Assembly: GCA_030268105.1 (NCBI GenBank)
Contig: BSDZ01000010.1
Coordinates: 1,650,001-1,714,000 of the forward strand
DNA length: 64,000 nucleotides
Direction of reading: 5' to 3'
Source: Volvox africanus
Taxonomy: Eukaryota; Chlorophyta; Chlorophyceae; Chlamydomonadales; Volvocaceae
Shown: piece by piece, positions 54,122-64,000 of the stretch
Numbering within the stretch: the stretch's first letter is position 1
Layout: each line of letters starts with the position of its first letter
Made by a program: the position numbers and the translations under genes
Notes under the pieces: generated by a model
The model's input: the letters and a program-made list of their open reading frames with translations, nothing else
Told to the model about the DNA's origin: nothing
The model's database searches: none

Positions 54122-56889
54122 ATGGCCACACCGAATACCAAGAAAAAGATATCAGTCGATGTTATCTCGGATACAGTGTGGTGAGAGGGTAACGTCGTCT
54201 TCTTGGAAACTGGTAACTGAAGAAACTCCACGCAAGGCCCGTTGGCCTGTCCCCGCGAACCACCGCACAGTTTATTCGGGTCCTTTATGAGGGGCTAGTG
54301 CGTGCAAATACGACAGTAATCCCGTAAACCTTGGTAATGAAGGAGCCGTAAAAGGCGATAACCTGGAGTTGGTTTCCTCGTCCGTCCCCTTTGTCTTCTT
54401 TGGACACCTACACCCCAATCCACATACTCGCGCTTCCGAACGCACGTATTCAGAAATAGCTACATCATAATGCTCAAGTGTTAACTTGAAGACTGACTGG
54501 CACTGCCTCAGCGTCTCACTGCTTTTGAGGCTCTCTCCTCGGAACTCTTCCAATCCCAACTGTCTCCGAACCCTCCAGTCCCTGGTGCTATGTGGGCAAA
54601 CGGCGACTGGAGAGAGCGATGACACGCTTCGCGGATCGGGCACACTTCATCGTGCGCTGGCTGCCCTACCAACTCAATCCAGATGCCTCAAAGGAAGGCG
54701 TCGTTAAGGTGGACTACTACAATCAGAAATTTGGGGCAGCACGAGTGGCGCAAATGATTCCGCACATGACGCGGTGAGGCCCCTTCTTGCCACCCTGTTT
54801 ATCCACCTTTCCAGGTTTGTCTGTCGGTGGCAGGGCGTCCGGGTAAGCACGCATAATTGGCTGGTTTAAATTCATCCAGAATTGCAATCACTGCAATCTT
54901 CACCACAATTATCGCCAAGATGAATATCACAACCATCACGATATTGGTCTTCACGGTGACCATCACCACAACACCCATGATGGCAGCCACACAAGTCTAC
55001 AACCACACAGCCTATCGTCACCACCGGCGCCACTTCCACATCTACCGCAAGCATTATCATCACCTTTCGCGCCTTCTCAGGACTTTCGCGGACGAGGGTC
55101 TCCAGTACAGCGTTGGTGGTCTCACGGGCAACACGCTGGACAGCCACCGGTAGGTGGGAGCAATAAGAAAGTGCACAGGGACGTAGGATACAAACGCGGG
55201 AGGAGAGGGGTATAGAGTTACCGCATATTGTGGATAACATCCACAATATGCGGTAACTCTATAAAGGTATATCTTGGATGGATGCACCTTCAGTCCCTGA
55301 GTCTCCCAGTCCCCCAGTCCCCTGTATGGCCTGGTCGTTTATGGGAGTGAAGAGATGTCAACCGCCTCTGTACCCGGGAGATGTACAATTCGCTTTGCCG
55401 GTCGCTCCGGAGCTGCAACTAAATCTACGCAATCATAAAGAAATGGAACCCATCTTTCATTTCATTTCTCCCGCGTTTCCCTCTACTACTTTTATTATTC
55501 GTTATAAATAAAAATACCGAAGCAATTACGGGCTCATATTCCCCAATTTTCACCTATACAAAATGCTTACATCCGGGCGGAGGCCACAGCGTTTTCCCTA
55601 CGCACCGCATCAACAATCCATTCTTTTGCTCAAAATGCTGTTGGCACACGAGCAGGCTGATTGCATGGGCGGAGAAGTTCGGGGTGGAGAAGCAGAACGC
55701 ACTGGTGGAAGAGCTGTTCCAGAATTACTTCTGTCAGGCAGGTCGTTGCAGCTGCGGCGGGGGCCCAGGGGGGAATTCGCGCCAAGTATCGTGGCTGAGT
55801 TCTGCTGCGCCGCTCAGCCGGCGCAGGCAGACGAGGCAGGGGCAGACGGGGCAGGCAGACGTGAAGTGGACCTTTGGAGAGGCGAAAGGGAGCGATGTTC
55901 GGTACTTTACAGGTACTGTCAGGTTGGGTATGGCCTGGGGCGGCTTGAGAATTGGAGCGGCAGGCCATTGCAGTATCATGGCGATGATTAAGACGAAAAG
56001 CCTAATTTGCCATCTGGTCGTCACCTGGCGAGGCCGTCACGGAAAGGGCATGAATCAAGAGCCAAGGCCACGGCTGGTCGAAGCATATGCAAAGGCTAAG
56101 CAACCAAGGTCGCTTCCCGATGTTGACAGGCAGTAACAGATCTTCACATGAGTTATACTGGTGGTGGAGGTATACTTTGCATGGTATATGCATATATAAA
56201 TGATTTGGGCAGAGGATCTGAAAGCCAGTAGTTACCTTTCCACACACACACACCTAAAAGATGCTAAATGCTTATAAAATGCTCAGGAGAAGCACATCAG
56301 CGACCCGGGGGTGCTCCTGGCGGCGGCGGTGAAGGCGGGTCTGCCAGCTGATGAAGCGGCGGCTGTGCTCGACGACCCGCGAGCGCACCTCCAGGAGGTT
56401 CAGCAGCAGTTGGACCGGGCGCGTGGCATTGGAGGCGTGCCATTTTTCACCATAAATAAGAGGTTAGAGGGGGAAAGGACAAAGGCGGTACCGGTGTTGC
56501 AGGGAAGGGAGGTTCGTGCGTGGTACACGAGGGGGGAGGCTCATGCGCAGAACACAGTGCCTGAGGCCTGGAGTCTGGGGCTGTACCTGTCAAGGGGGGA
56601 TACTGTGTGCACCAATACCCCACTTGCCTGAGGCCTTATCCGAAGCGCACGGCAAGCTGAATGACGTCGACCCTTGCAATAGTCTGGTCCGCTCCCTGAG
56701 CGTGCCAGATACATAACTCAATAAGCTCCTCTGTCCTTGGCTTCTGATTGCCTCCTTCGCTTTTGCCTCTCACAACGCAGTTCCCCCTACTACGCCTCAT
56801 GCCCGCGTTGTTTCTGCAGCTATAAACTCTCGGGCGCGCAGCCACCAGAGCTGTTCCAGGAAGTTTTTGAGGAGATTTGCAGCCGCTGA
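54122..56889 (+). CDS. FrnE-like DsbA-family oxidoreductase, six exons
   Basis: This is a thioredoxin-fold protein of the DsbA/FrnE group (related to 2-hydroxychromene-2-carboxylate isomerases). The exons are 54122-54180, 54579-54773, 55081-55149, 55656-55737, 56287-56462 and 56820-56889, giving 216 aa, the family's usual length. The first two exons build KISVDVISDTVCPWCYVGKR with the redox motif CPWC. Later motifs are RWLPYQLNPDA, GGLTGNTLDSHRLIAWAEKF, ALVEELFQNYF, a helical AAAVKAGLPADEAAAVLDD, the cis-Pro segment GIGGVPFFTIN and YKLSGAQPPELFQEVFEEI. The fourth intron seems to begin with GC instead of GT. No targeting peptide is obvious. Relatives are mainly bacterial. The substrate is unknown. 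Confidence 0.93.
55211..55263. repeat. perfect 25-bp inverted repeat, 3-nt loop
   Basis: The arms 55211-55235 and 55239-55263 are exact complements around AAC. The left arm begins TATAGAGTTACCGC. It lies in the third intron of the FrnE-like gene. Confidence 0.96.
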
Positions 56890-59407
56890 TGACAACTCTT
56901 TCTTTCTTTTCGTGTACCAGCTTCCAGCCATGGAGGTAATCTAAGGCCCGGCAGGGACGCAGTACACGTGTCATGCACATGCGGCTGCTCCAAAAGGGCG
57001 CCACGCGCAGCCAGGCGAGGGAGGGATGAGGCACCTTCAGCAAGCCCTAGTGACGGCGCCGTGCCTATTCTAAACCCTAAAACGTGTGCTTATCCTAAAC
57101 CTTAAAATCCTATTCTGAACCCTGCGCAATGTTTTGGGATGTCAAGTCGGGTTTTCGCGACCGGGTAGTGGGCGCTCTTTGACGCGGCGGTAAAGGTGGG
57201 CCAGGCCAGCCAGCTGATGGCAAGTGGCCGGTACTCATCTCCATGCCTCCGGCGAGGGCATGGGCCAAGGTTATGGCAGCTCAGCGAGGAAGACACGGGA
57301 CTGTGGCACGTAAAGTGTGTGAGAGCCGGGTCTGGGACTATAACGGAGGATGCCGGTGGGGGTAATCGCAAATGCGGTCGGGACGTAGCGCAAGGGAACT
57401 TCTTGGGAGTGTAGGGGCACAGAACGTAAGACAGGCTTTGCAGCTGCGTTCTACCCCGCCTCGGAGACATTGTAGGCCCAGTCGATAGGGCCCGGCCGGC
57501 TGTCCGCGGGCTTTCGTAGTACTGCCGGATGAGAAACAGGTGCGGTAATGAAGTCCCTCAGTAGGGACTGCGTGTCGGGGGACGTGTGATGGGGGTACTT
57601 AAGGTTACCCCAATGTCTAGGGGTCTCCTACCTCCCGGGCGCAAAGGCCGTTGCCAGTTCAGTGGCAGGTGGAACGAAGGGTTGGAGGAACAAAGCCCAA
57701 GGCTTTTTGTGTTCGTGTTTTGATTGAGTTGACACACTGCCTTTCATTTGATGTAAGCGGGCGGTGGTGGTACCCGTGGGGAGTTGCTGGTCATGGAGTT
57801 GTGCGGACAAACCCACCATAGTTTTGGGGCCCTACCATGCCAGGACATAAAGAACGGTTGTCTCATATATGATATAGTTATTATTATGAAAGCGCTTATT
57901 AAGGTTGGTGGATGGGTTTGCGTGTCGTGACATTATCTTGGCTGACTGCTGACGTCATCATTACTCTTACGCCATTTCGAGTTACGATTTGTTGTCATTG
58001 GATCTGAGGCCCTTTGGTGCTATCAAGCTTCCTCACCGTATCAAGCTTACTCACTCTGTGTAATTGCATGAAGGTTTATGTCTTCATTTTGCAGGAGATG
58101 TGCCTAACATCCGCCCCCAACCCACGTGTGCCACTTGGCCACGAACCCTTGGGCCTGTGATGTGGAATCTGCGAATGGAGGCCGGACCCGGATGAGGCCG
58201 CATTCCATTAGGCCGAACTGCATGCCGCAAACTCCATCCTAAACAATCCATCAATCAATCCAGATAAATAAGCAGCTGCTAATGAATGATTCTTGAAGGA
58301 CGGATCACGAAGAAAGGTGTTAGGTGGGGTATTCAATCACCTGCATGCTTTCCTGGATGCCGGTGTGTTTGCTGATACGTGTATGTATGCTGCAGACTTC
58401 TGTTGACACTGTGCAGGGAGATGTTGCGAGGTGCCACATGCAGGGTGTCAACAAACAGGTGGTACAGCTTATGATACAGCAGTTGCAACATTATTTGCCA
58501 CTACTTTACATCTGCCGTTGTGACTGTGCCCGACAGTGTTGGTCCCCATTTGCGGCGGAATATGAATGGTCCCGAGGAACAAGCCCCCGGGGTAACCATA
58601 AATAAGGTCCAATCTTGTCCCTGCCACCGATTCATCGAATCATGATCGCCCGAGCCCTTACTTTCAGTTCGCGGTGCGGATGTATGTGACAACGCTGTCC
58701 TGTTTACCGGGGAGCCGCACTGGGATTTGTTTTGGGTATAGAGCCCGCCAGAGCAGATGAGGCAGGAGACCGTGCCTCACAACAGCAACTTTCGTTATTG
58801 GTGCTCTATCTCAGGTGCTATCCTAATGTGCAGAAATTTACGTAGCACGCAAAGTGATATGAATACCGTGTATGAAGAGAAGTGGTGCATTATGTTATAT
58901 CTTATCATCAAGACAGGGGACGAAAGGGGGGCCAGGATTCGGCCCCTGTTCCGGCCCCTGGCTAACGATGTCCGATGGTCTGCCAGGCACAGGTCAGGCG
59001 GACCACGGCAGGGGCCGGATGAAAGGCATGCGTTGCGCCCTTGTCACGCGTGCCTTTGACGCGGTGGATAACATACGTGGGTATAACCTGATATTGAATT
59101 ATATTAAGGGCTGTCTTGGTTGTGCCGTCCGCTTTTTTTTAGGGCTGCCCCGAACCCGGCGACGGAATTCGTTTCTTCCGTTGGCAAGGTTGCAATGCAA
59201 GGTGTCAGGTAAACTGGCTGAGACGCCTGGGAACGTATATCTAATTTATACAAAGCAAACTTATTTGATATTTATAAAAATAAAAGCTTGCAAGTCGAAA
59301 ATTCATTGGCTGCAAAGTATCAACCTGCCTTCCCCCGACTTTGCAACATCCGGCATTCGATTACAGGTTGCCAGGCGCTGCAACGGACATTAGCATAACG
59401 TACCCAA
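56890..59407. other. intergenic region
   Basis: I see no gene with supporting splice sites or domains. TGTAA at 57752-57756 may be the 3' end signal of the FrnE-like gene, though it is far from the stop. Confidence 0.4.
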
Positions 59408-60482
59408 ATGCAAAACAGGCAATCAGTTCATCCATTATTTGTTATGCTGATTTTCAGTTTATCGCTCTTATTCTTATCTGTATTTTCCTCCGCCAGCCTG
59501 GATGGACCACGACTTGAAAACTTGACAGAAACTGAAATTAAATATGCGCATATTTACTACAACTATAACATTTTTGACCATATCCTTCCTGCCTCGGACG
59601 GAATCGGTTCGCCTGGAGGATACAAATTCTTTATCCCGGCTCCGGAGCGGATGGCGGGAATCACCTACGTAGGGCATGCGGCGCGCTTTCGTATGGTTCT
59701 GGAGCGAGCGCGCAAAGGTGCGCGGCAGGCATGGCTAGGTAAAGCTTATACTGCTGGCTCCCCTTTCTGGGGTTCCCTCTGCCTGTCGGTGCAGAAGGAC
59801 GCGAGGTCGAAACGCGTGAATGGAGAAGCTGCATCCAAGTCGATGTTCTCGCCCATCCTGCTGGCCAACCTACGGCGTTCGCTTTACCCCAGACTGCGTG
59901 CCTGACTGTCTGTCTGAGTATTTGTCTGACTGTCTATGTATTTTTTGTCGATTGGCCCTTTTGTGCCTGTCTTTGACTTCAGGGGAGCGATTGCGGATAG
60001 GTGCCCTTGGCGGCAGCATCACGGCTGGTCAGGGCGTGGGAGGCGCCAAGTTCACCTACCTACAGAGGTTCATCGATTGGCTCAACTTCGTCATGCCGCC
60101 CCATGACGACAAGTCCGGAAGCCCAACGTCCCAACAAGCCGCTTTTCAGACGCAGGACACAAATGTAGCTGTTGGTTTGCCTCGTCAGCACGATTTCATC
60201 AACGGTGCAGTTTCGGGTGAGAGCAACGACGGATTGCTGCGACCGCTGTCTCTCTGTGCCTGGTCCTCTGGACGGCTACATTTCCTGCGTACAGATTAAC
60301 ATTCTCAAGGGACTTATTCGAATATACTAGTTCTAATGCCGCAATGACTCGCTCGGAGCCCTTGCCTGCGTGAGGCTCTATCTCCTGCCGGCTTTGTGGA
60401 ACGATGGGCTGCCATCATCATTATCATCACCATTATCATCACCATTATCATCATCATCATCATCACCATTATCATCACCATT

Positions 60483-60513
<31 letters not shown>

Positions 60514-63500
60514 CCACCATCATCATCATCATTATCATCATCATCATCACCATCATCATTACCATAAAGCAACATCATCATCATCGTCATCGTCACCATC
60601 CTCCTGCTCATCAGCATCATCAGCATCAGCATTGGGAATCATGCCACCTGACCCTTTCCTTTCCAGGCAATGAAGTCATTCGAAGAGCTAACGGCTAGGT
60701 AGTTAATTCGGTTCCCGCCAGTTGGCTAATTCGGGGACATTGTCGGTCGCCTCCTTAGTATTCCGTGAGTTCGTGGTGCTCTTAGCGGCACAGCCTCGTC
60801 GCAATGATCCCTAGAATTTGTCTGGCTAGGATCGGTCTCTAGCCTCCTATTGCCTGACGCTTTGATTTAGTTTAGCACCTCGGTAATTGATTGCTTCGCA
60901 CTGCTCAGTACGGTATGTAGACGCTAGGCGTTCGTGGACAAATCCAACCAGGATCGTGGGGACCCTCACCCTACACTGCCACATGCGGCCAAAAGCTGTA
61001 ATAATAGACCGGATCGGAAATGCTGCGGCTGCTTTGTGCCGTACCCCGTGCGTCTGCATGGGTGGTGTTTCCTCGCCTCCAGGTACCGAGTCGGGGTACA
61101 GCAGCAGCTGCCTGCACCACCACCTCATCCCCGGGGCGGACCTGGTGTTTGTGGACTATGCAATGAATGACTTACCGACTGCATCCTGGCCGCAAGCGGT
61201 GGGTGCTGGGTGGGGTCATTCAAATGGGGACACGGAGGAAGCCGCCTGCCTGTCCGCTGCCGTATCCACCCATCCATCTGTCTGTCCGTCTGTCCGTCTG
61301 TCTGTCTGTCTGTCTGTCTGTCTGCAAAGATCCATCTTCTAGCTAGTCCGCAAGATTGAGTCAAAAGTTGGAATGGGAACAGTAATGTCGATTAGAGGAT
61401 CTCAGGACCTATTGATATTGGAGAATGGAACTGTAACTGCGTGGCTGGAGAGCACGGGGAAGCTGAGGACGGGCGGAGGACCTTTGGGGTTTCCTCTCCT
61501 CCGCAGCAGCTTCGATATTAAATCGATCCACAAGGGAGCTGGGCGGGGCGGAGAGGAGGGGAGGGGGAAATATACTGCCAGGAGATATACTGCTAGCAGG
61601 GCAACTAAACCAGATCAAGGGTTCGGAAGGTATTTGATTTGACATTTAAGACGCATGTTGGGATTGTGCCAACATAGTAGATCCTGTTAAGTCAAATTAA
61701 TGGGATGTGAAAAGAAGGGGTCAGCAAAAGAAAATTGGCTAGAGTACATGGAGGCTTGCACGTCCGTGAAATAATGTCATGCTGGCCACAATGGACAAAT
61801 GCCGTTGTGAATGCATGCCCCTCGTTGGCCTTCTTTCTTACATGTACTGCACAGGGGGCTTCTGAGGGCCGCTGAAGTGTGTTATTGCGGCGCACATAAA
61901 AAGGCGTCCCTGCCTGGTTTGTGCGGGGTGTGACGAACCCATGGGTCACCGTTGCGATGGTGCTGTAGGGTCCCTCTCGTCGTGCCATGGAGCGGTTGGT
62001 ACGCAAGGTTCTCAACCTACCTTCGCGACCAGCAGTGGTACTTGTCAACATGTTTGCGATGGGGCCATCACATGGAAAGTGAGTACGCGAGAATGTGGAG
62101 GGCTTTCTATCGTCGGGTACATAGGTTACATAAGCAGTATATTGCATGCATATATTATATTATATTATATTATATTATATTATATTATATTATATTATAT
62201 TATATTATATTATATTATATTATATTATATTATATTATATTATATTATATTATATTATATTATATTATATTATATTATATTATATTATATTATATTATAT
62301 TATATTATATTATATTATATTATATTATATTATATTATATTATATTATATTATATTATATTATATTATATTATATTATATTATATTATATTATATTATAT
62401 TATATTATATTATATTATATTATATTATATTATATTATATTATATTATATTATATTATATTATATTATATTATATTATATTATATTATATTATATTATAT
62501 TACAAATCCCCCGATAGCTATTGTAATAGTAACGATAATAATATAATATAATACAATGTAATAATGTACTACATTACAATTCATGTTGTCATGATTATGT
62601 ATAGTAGGTATCGGGGTACAAGCACTTTGAATGCATAATTGCCTTGCCATGTGTCCATGCTGGTCAAGCCAGGCACATATACACCACACGTCCTCATCCT
62701 GCACATGGTGATTACGGTGATGCCGGGTATGCAAAATGCCGGCACAGGTACTGGTACACCGCTGAGCGTGATTTTATGGAATTCGCCACCTACTACAGCC
62801 TACCCGCGGTAAGACCTATCCAAGGGCGCGGCAGGAGCAACGAATGGGAACAGTAATGTTGGGCTGCAAGCTGAGGCGCTGAGTGTGTCCTCATCCTCAA
62901 CTCATGACTTCATGACCGTTGCTTGCCTCTTGTCTATGTCGTGCTAGCCCTCTGGCCCTCTAGCCCTCTAGCCCTCTAGCCCTCTAGCCCTCTAGGTCAC
63001 TGCGCAAGGGTGCATTTCGTGACGAGGTACTCTGACGTCAACTGAAAGTGCAGGTGAGCCTCAAAGCTGCCGTGCTGCCCTCCGTGTACGCGGGGGGACC
63101 GGAGAAGCTGTCCCTGGGCGCCATCTTCAACGGCGGCCTCAACCATCCCGGTCGGGGCGGTCACGTGGTGGTTTTCGAGGTGCTGGTTACCTTGGCCATG
63201 GTGAGATGAGCTCAGGGCTCAGGGCTCAGGACTAGGGGATCAGGGCTCGGGGCTTTTCAACCGCTGCCTCGAACAATCGCCTTCCCCTTCATCGTCTTTG
63301 TCATCGTTAGCTAATCGGGCGAAGGACTGCATGAAGGTTGGCGATATCCCCGTGCAGCCAGGCTGTCAAGAAATGACGTAAAACCCGTCCAACCCATCCA
63401 CAAAACCCATTAAGTGCTTTCAAAGCCGCAATGCGATGCGGCTGCGATGCGATGTGATTAAGTGATTTTCAGGTGTACCCTTATGAATGTTACAGGCCGT

Positions 63501-63916
63501 TATAATGCTACAGGGCCTAGCTAACAAAATACGATTCTTTGCTAAACTAACTCGACGACCTTATCCATTATCCATTATCCGTGAAGCGGATCTCCCTTAC
63601 CGTGACTCTATCAATTGGCTCCTCCATCTTGGCCGGTTCCCTTGGGGCCCAGGACCTGCTCCGATCGAACCCCAGGTACTTGTTGGAAAGTCGAACCAAT
63701 ACAACGGAGACCGCTGCTGCTGGCGACGCCACGTCTCTGGCGGAAGATGGTGCGGCTGCGCTTCTGGAAGTCTGGAATCGCCCGCTGCCGCCACCTATGG
63801 CCGCCAATAACTACGAGTCGTCCAGGCAAACTTGCTACATCGAGGACGAATTACTCGTGAGCCTATCCATCTATCCATCTATCCATCTATCCATCTATCC
63901 ATCTATCCATCTATCC

Positions 63917-64000
<84 letters not shown>
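59408..64000 (+). CDS. SGNH/GDSL-like hydrolase, secreted or membrane-anchored, 3'-incomplete
   Basis: This is an esterase/acylhydrolase-fold protein. Exon 1 (59408-59717) has an N-terminal hydrophobic segment (FVMLIFSLSLLFLSVFSSAS), either a signal peptide or an anchor. Exon 2 (59983-60216) has block I as RIGALGGSITAGQG, with the nucleophile Ser in GGSIT. Exon 3 (61083 to about 61198) carries ADLVFVDYAMND. Later exons are 62748-62808 (YWYTAERDFMEFATYYSLPA), 63054-63200 (NGGLNHPGRGGHVVVFE, with a possible catalytic His) and about 63593-63856 (RYLLESRTNTTETAAAG, RPLPPPM). At least one exon before 62748, possibly ending VLILHM near 62709, is not defined. The gene continues past the window. Its introns are loaded with simple repeats. 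Confidence 0.82.
60412..60600. repeat. (TCA)n/(TTATCA)n microsatellite
   Basis: A trinucleotide array with TTATCACCA variants in the second intron of the SGNH hydrolase gene. It produces long His, Ser or Ile frames that are not genes. Confidence 0.95.
61268..61324. repeat. (TCTG)n microsatellite
   Basis: Runs of TCTG with TCCG variants follow two CATC units. The repeat is intronic in the SGNH hydrolase gene. Confidence 0.93.
62150..62502. repeat. (TATAT)n pentanucleotide array
   Basis: About 70 perfect five-base units without visible interruption. The array is intronic in the SGNH hydrolase gene and would melt easily. Confidence 0.97.
62945..62996. repeat. 8-bp tandem repeat (TAGCCCTC)
   Basis: Five to six copies of TAGCCCTC with one variant (TGGCCCTC), between the 62748 and 63054 exons of the hydrolase. 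Confidence 0.9.
63862..64000. repeat. (TCTATCCA)n then (TCTA)n microsatellite
   Basis: An eight-base unit array grades into a pure four-base array that runs to the window end. It starts just after the donor of the last visible hydrolase exon. Confidence 0.96.

Noticed and set aside
54799..55153. Ile/Thr-rich and Val/Met-rich frames
   Set aside because: They lie in low-complexity intron sequence of the FrnE-like gene and lack domains.
57064..57125. Telomere-like CTAAACCCTAAAA words
   Set aside because: Only a few imperfect copies occur and they are not tandem, so no interstitial telomere is supported.
61941..62551. YYIIL-repeat frames of ~200 codons
   Set aside because: They are translations of the TATAT array.
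62945..62996. Short regular repeats as a CRISPR array
   Set aside because: The unit is eight bases with no spacers, in a eukaryotic intron.

Overview
The window is nuclear DNA of a green alga, most likely a volvocine (Volvox-like) species. The evidence is intron-dense genes with GC-rich exons and CAG acceptors, TGTAA-type polyadenylation signals behind several genes, an Osser-like Ty1/copia element, and a piece of rickettsial DNA (volvocine algae are known hosts of Rickettsiaceae). No database was searched. Exon models below were built by hand from splice sites and reading-phase agreement.

The left half (1-31.5 kb) is mostly mobile or foreign DNA. Positions 1-5033 hold the 5' part of a minus-strand Ty3/gypsy element: 826-bp LTR, tRNA primer site, gag, and pol that runs off the left edge. 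gag and pol share one frame and are separated by a single amber codon. A truncated related LTR follows at 5295-5854. Positions ~7545-9755 are an AT-rich mosaic of rickettsial gene pieces (histidine kinase, lipB, ydcF, IS982, IS256). Positions 10397-23831 are one complete 13,435-bp CACTA transposon with matching ends and a 3-bp target duplication. It carries two divergent spliced genes: a 1249-aa Plavaka-type transposase preceded by membrane segments, a ubiquitin-like domain and a zinc finger, and a 531-aa accessory protein of unknown function. A broken coiled-coil gene lies near its right end. Positions 26052-31513 are a copia element with nearly identical LTRs and a damaged pol.

The right half (32-64 kb) is gene-rich. 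It holds CstF64 (minus, 32.7-36.0 kb), an ankyrin-repeat protein (plus, 38.3-40.9 kb), a very long SF1/branchpoint-binding protein (minus, 43.3-53.7 kb), a FrnE/DsbA-like oxidoreductase (plus, 54.1-56.9 kb) and an SGNH hydrolase cut by the right edge (plus, from 59.4 kb). CstF64 acts in mRNA 3'-end formation and SF1 in branchpoint recognition, so two core pre-mRNA processing factors lie within about 21 kb. Introns of these genes hold most of the simple repeats and two perfect short hairpins.

The main points for follow-up are the transposase with a built-in ubiquitin-like domain, the amber gag-pol junction with a downstream stem, compensatory changes in LTR hairpins, an SF1 without zinc knuckles but with RS and RGG tails, and a 240-nt hexamer repeat acting as the polypyrimidine tract of a CstF64 intron.
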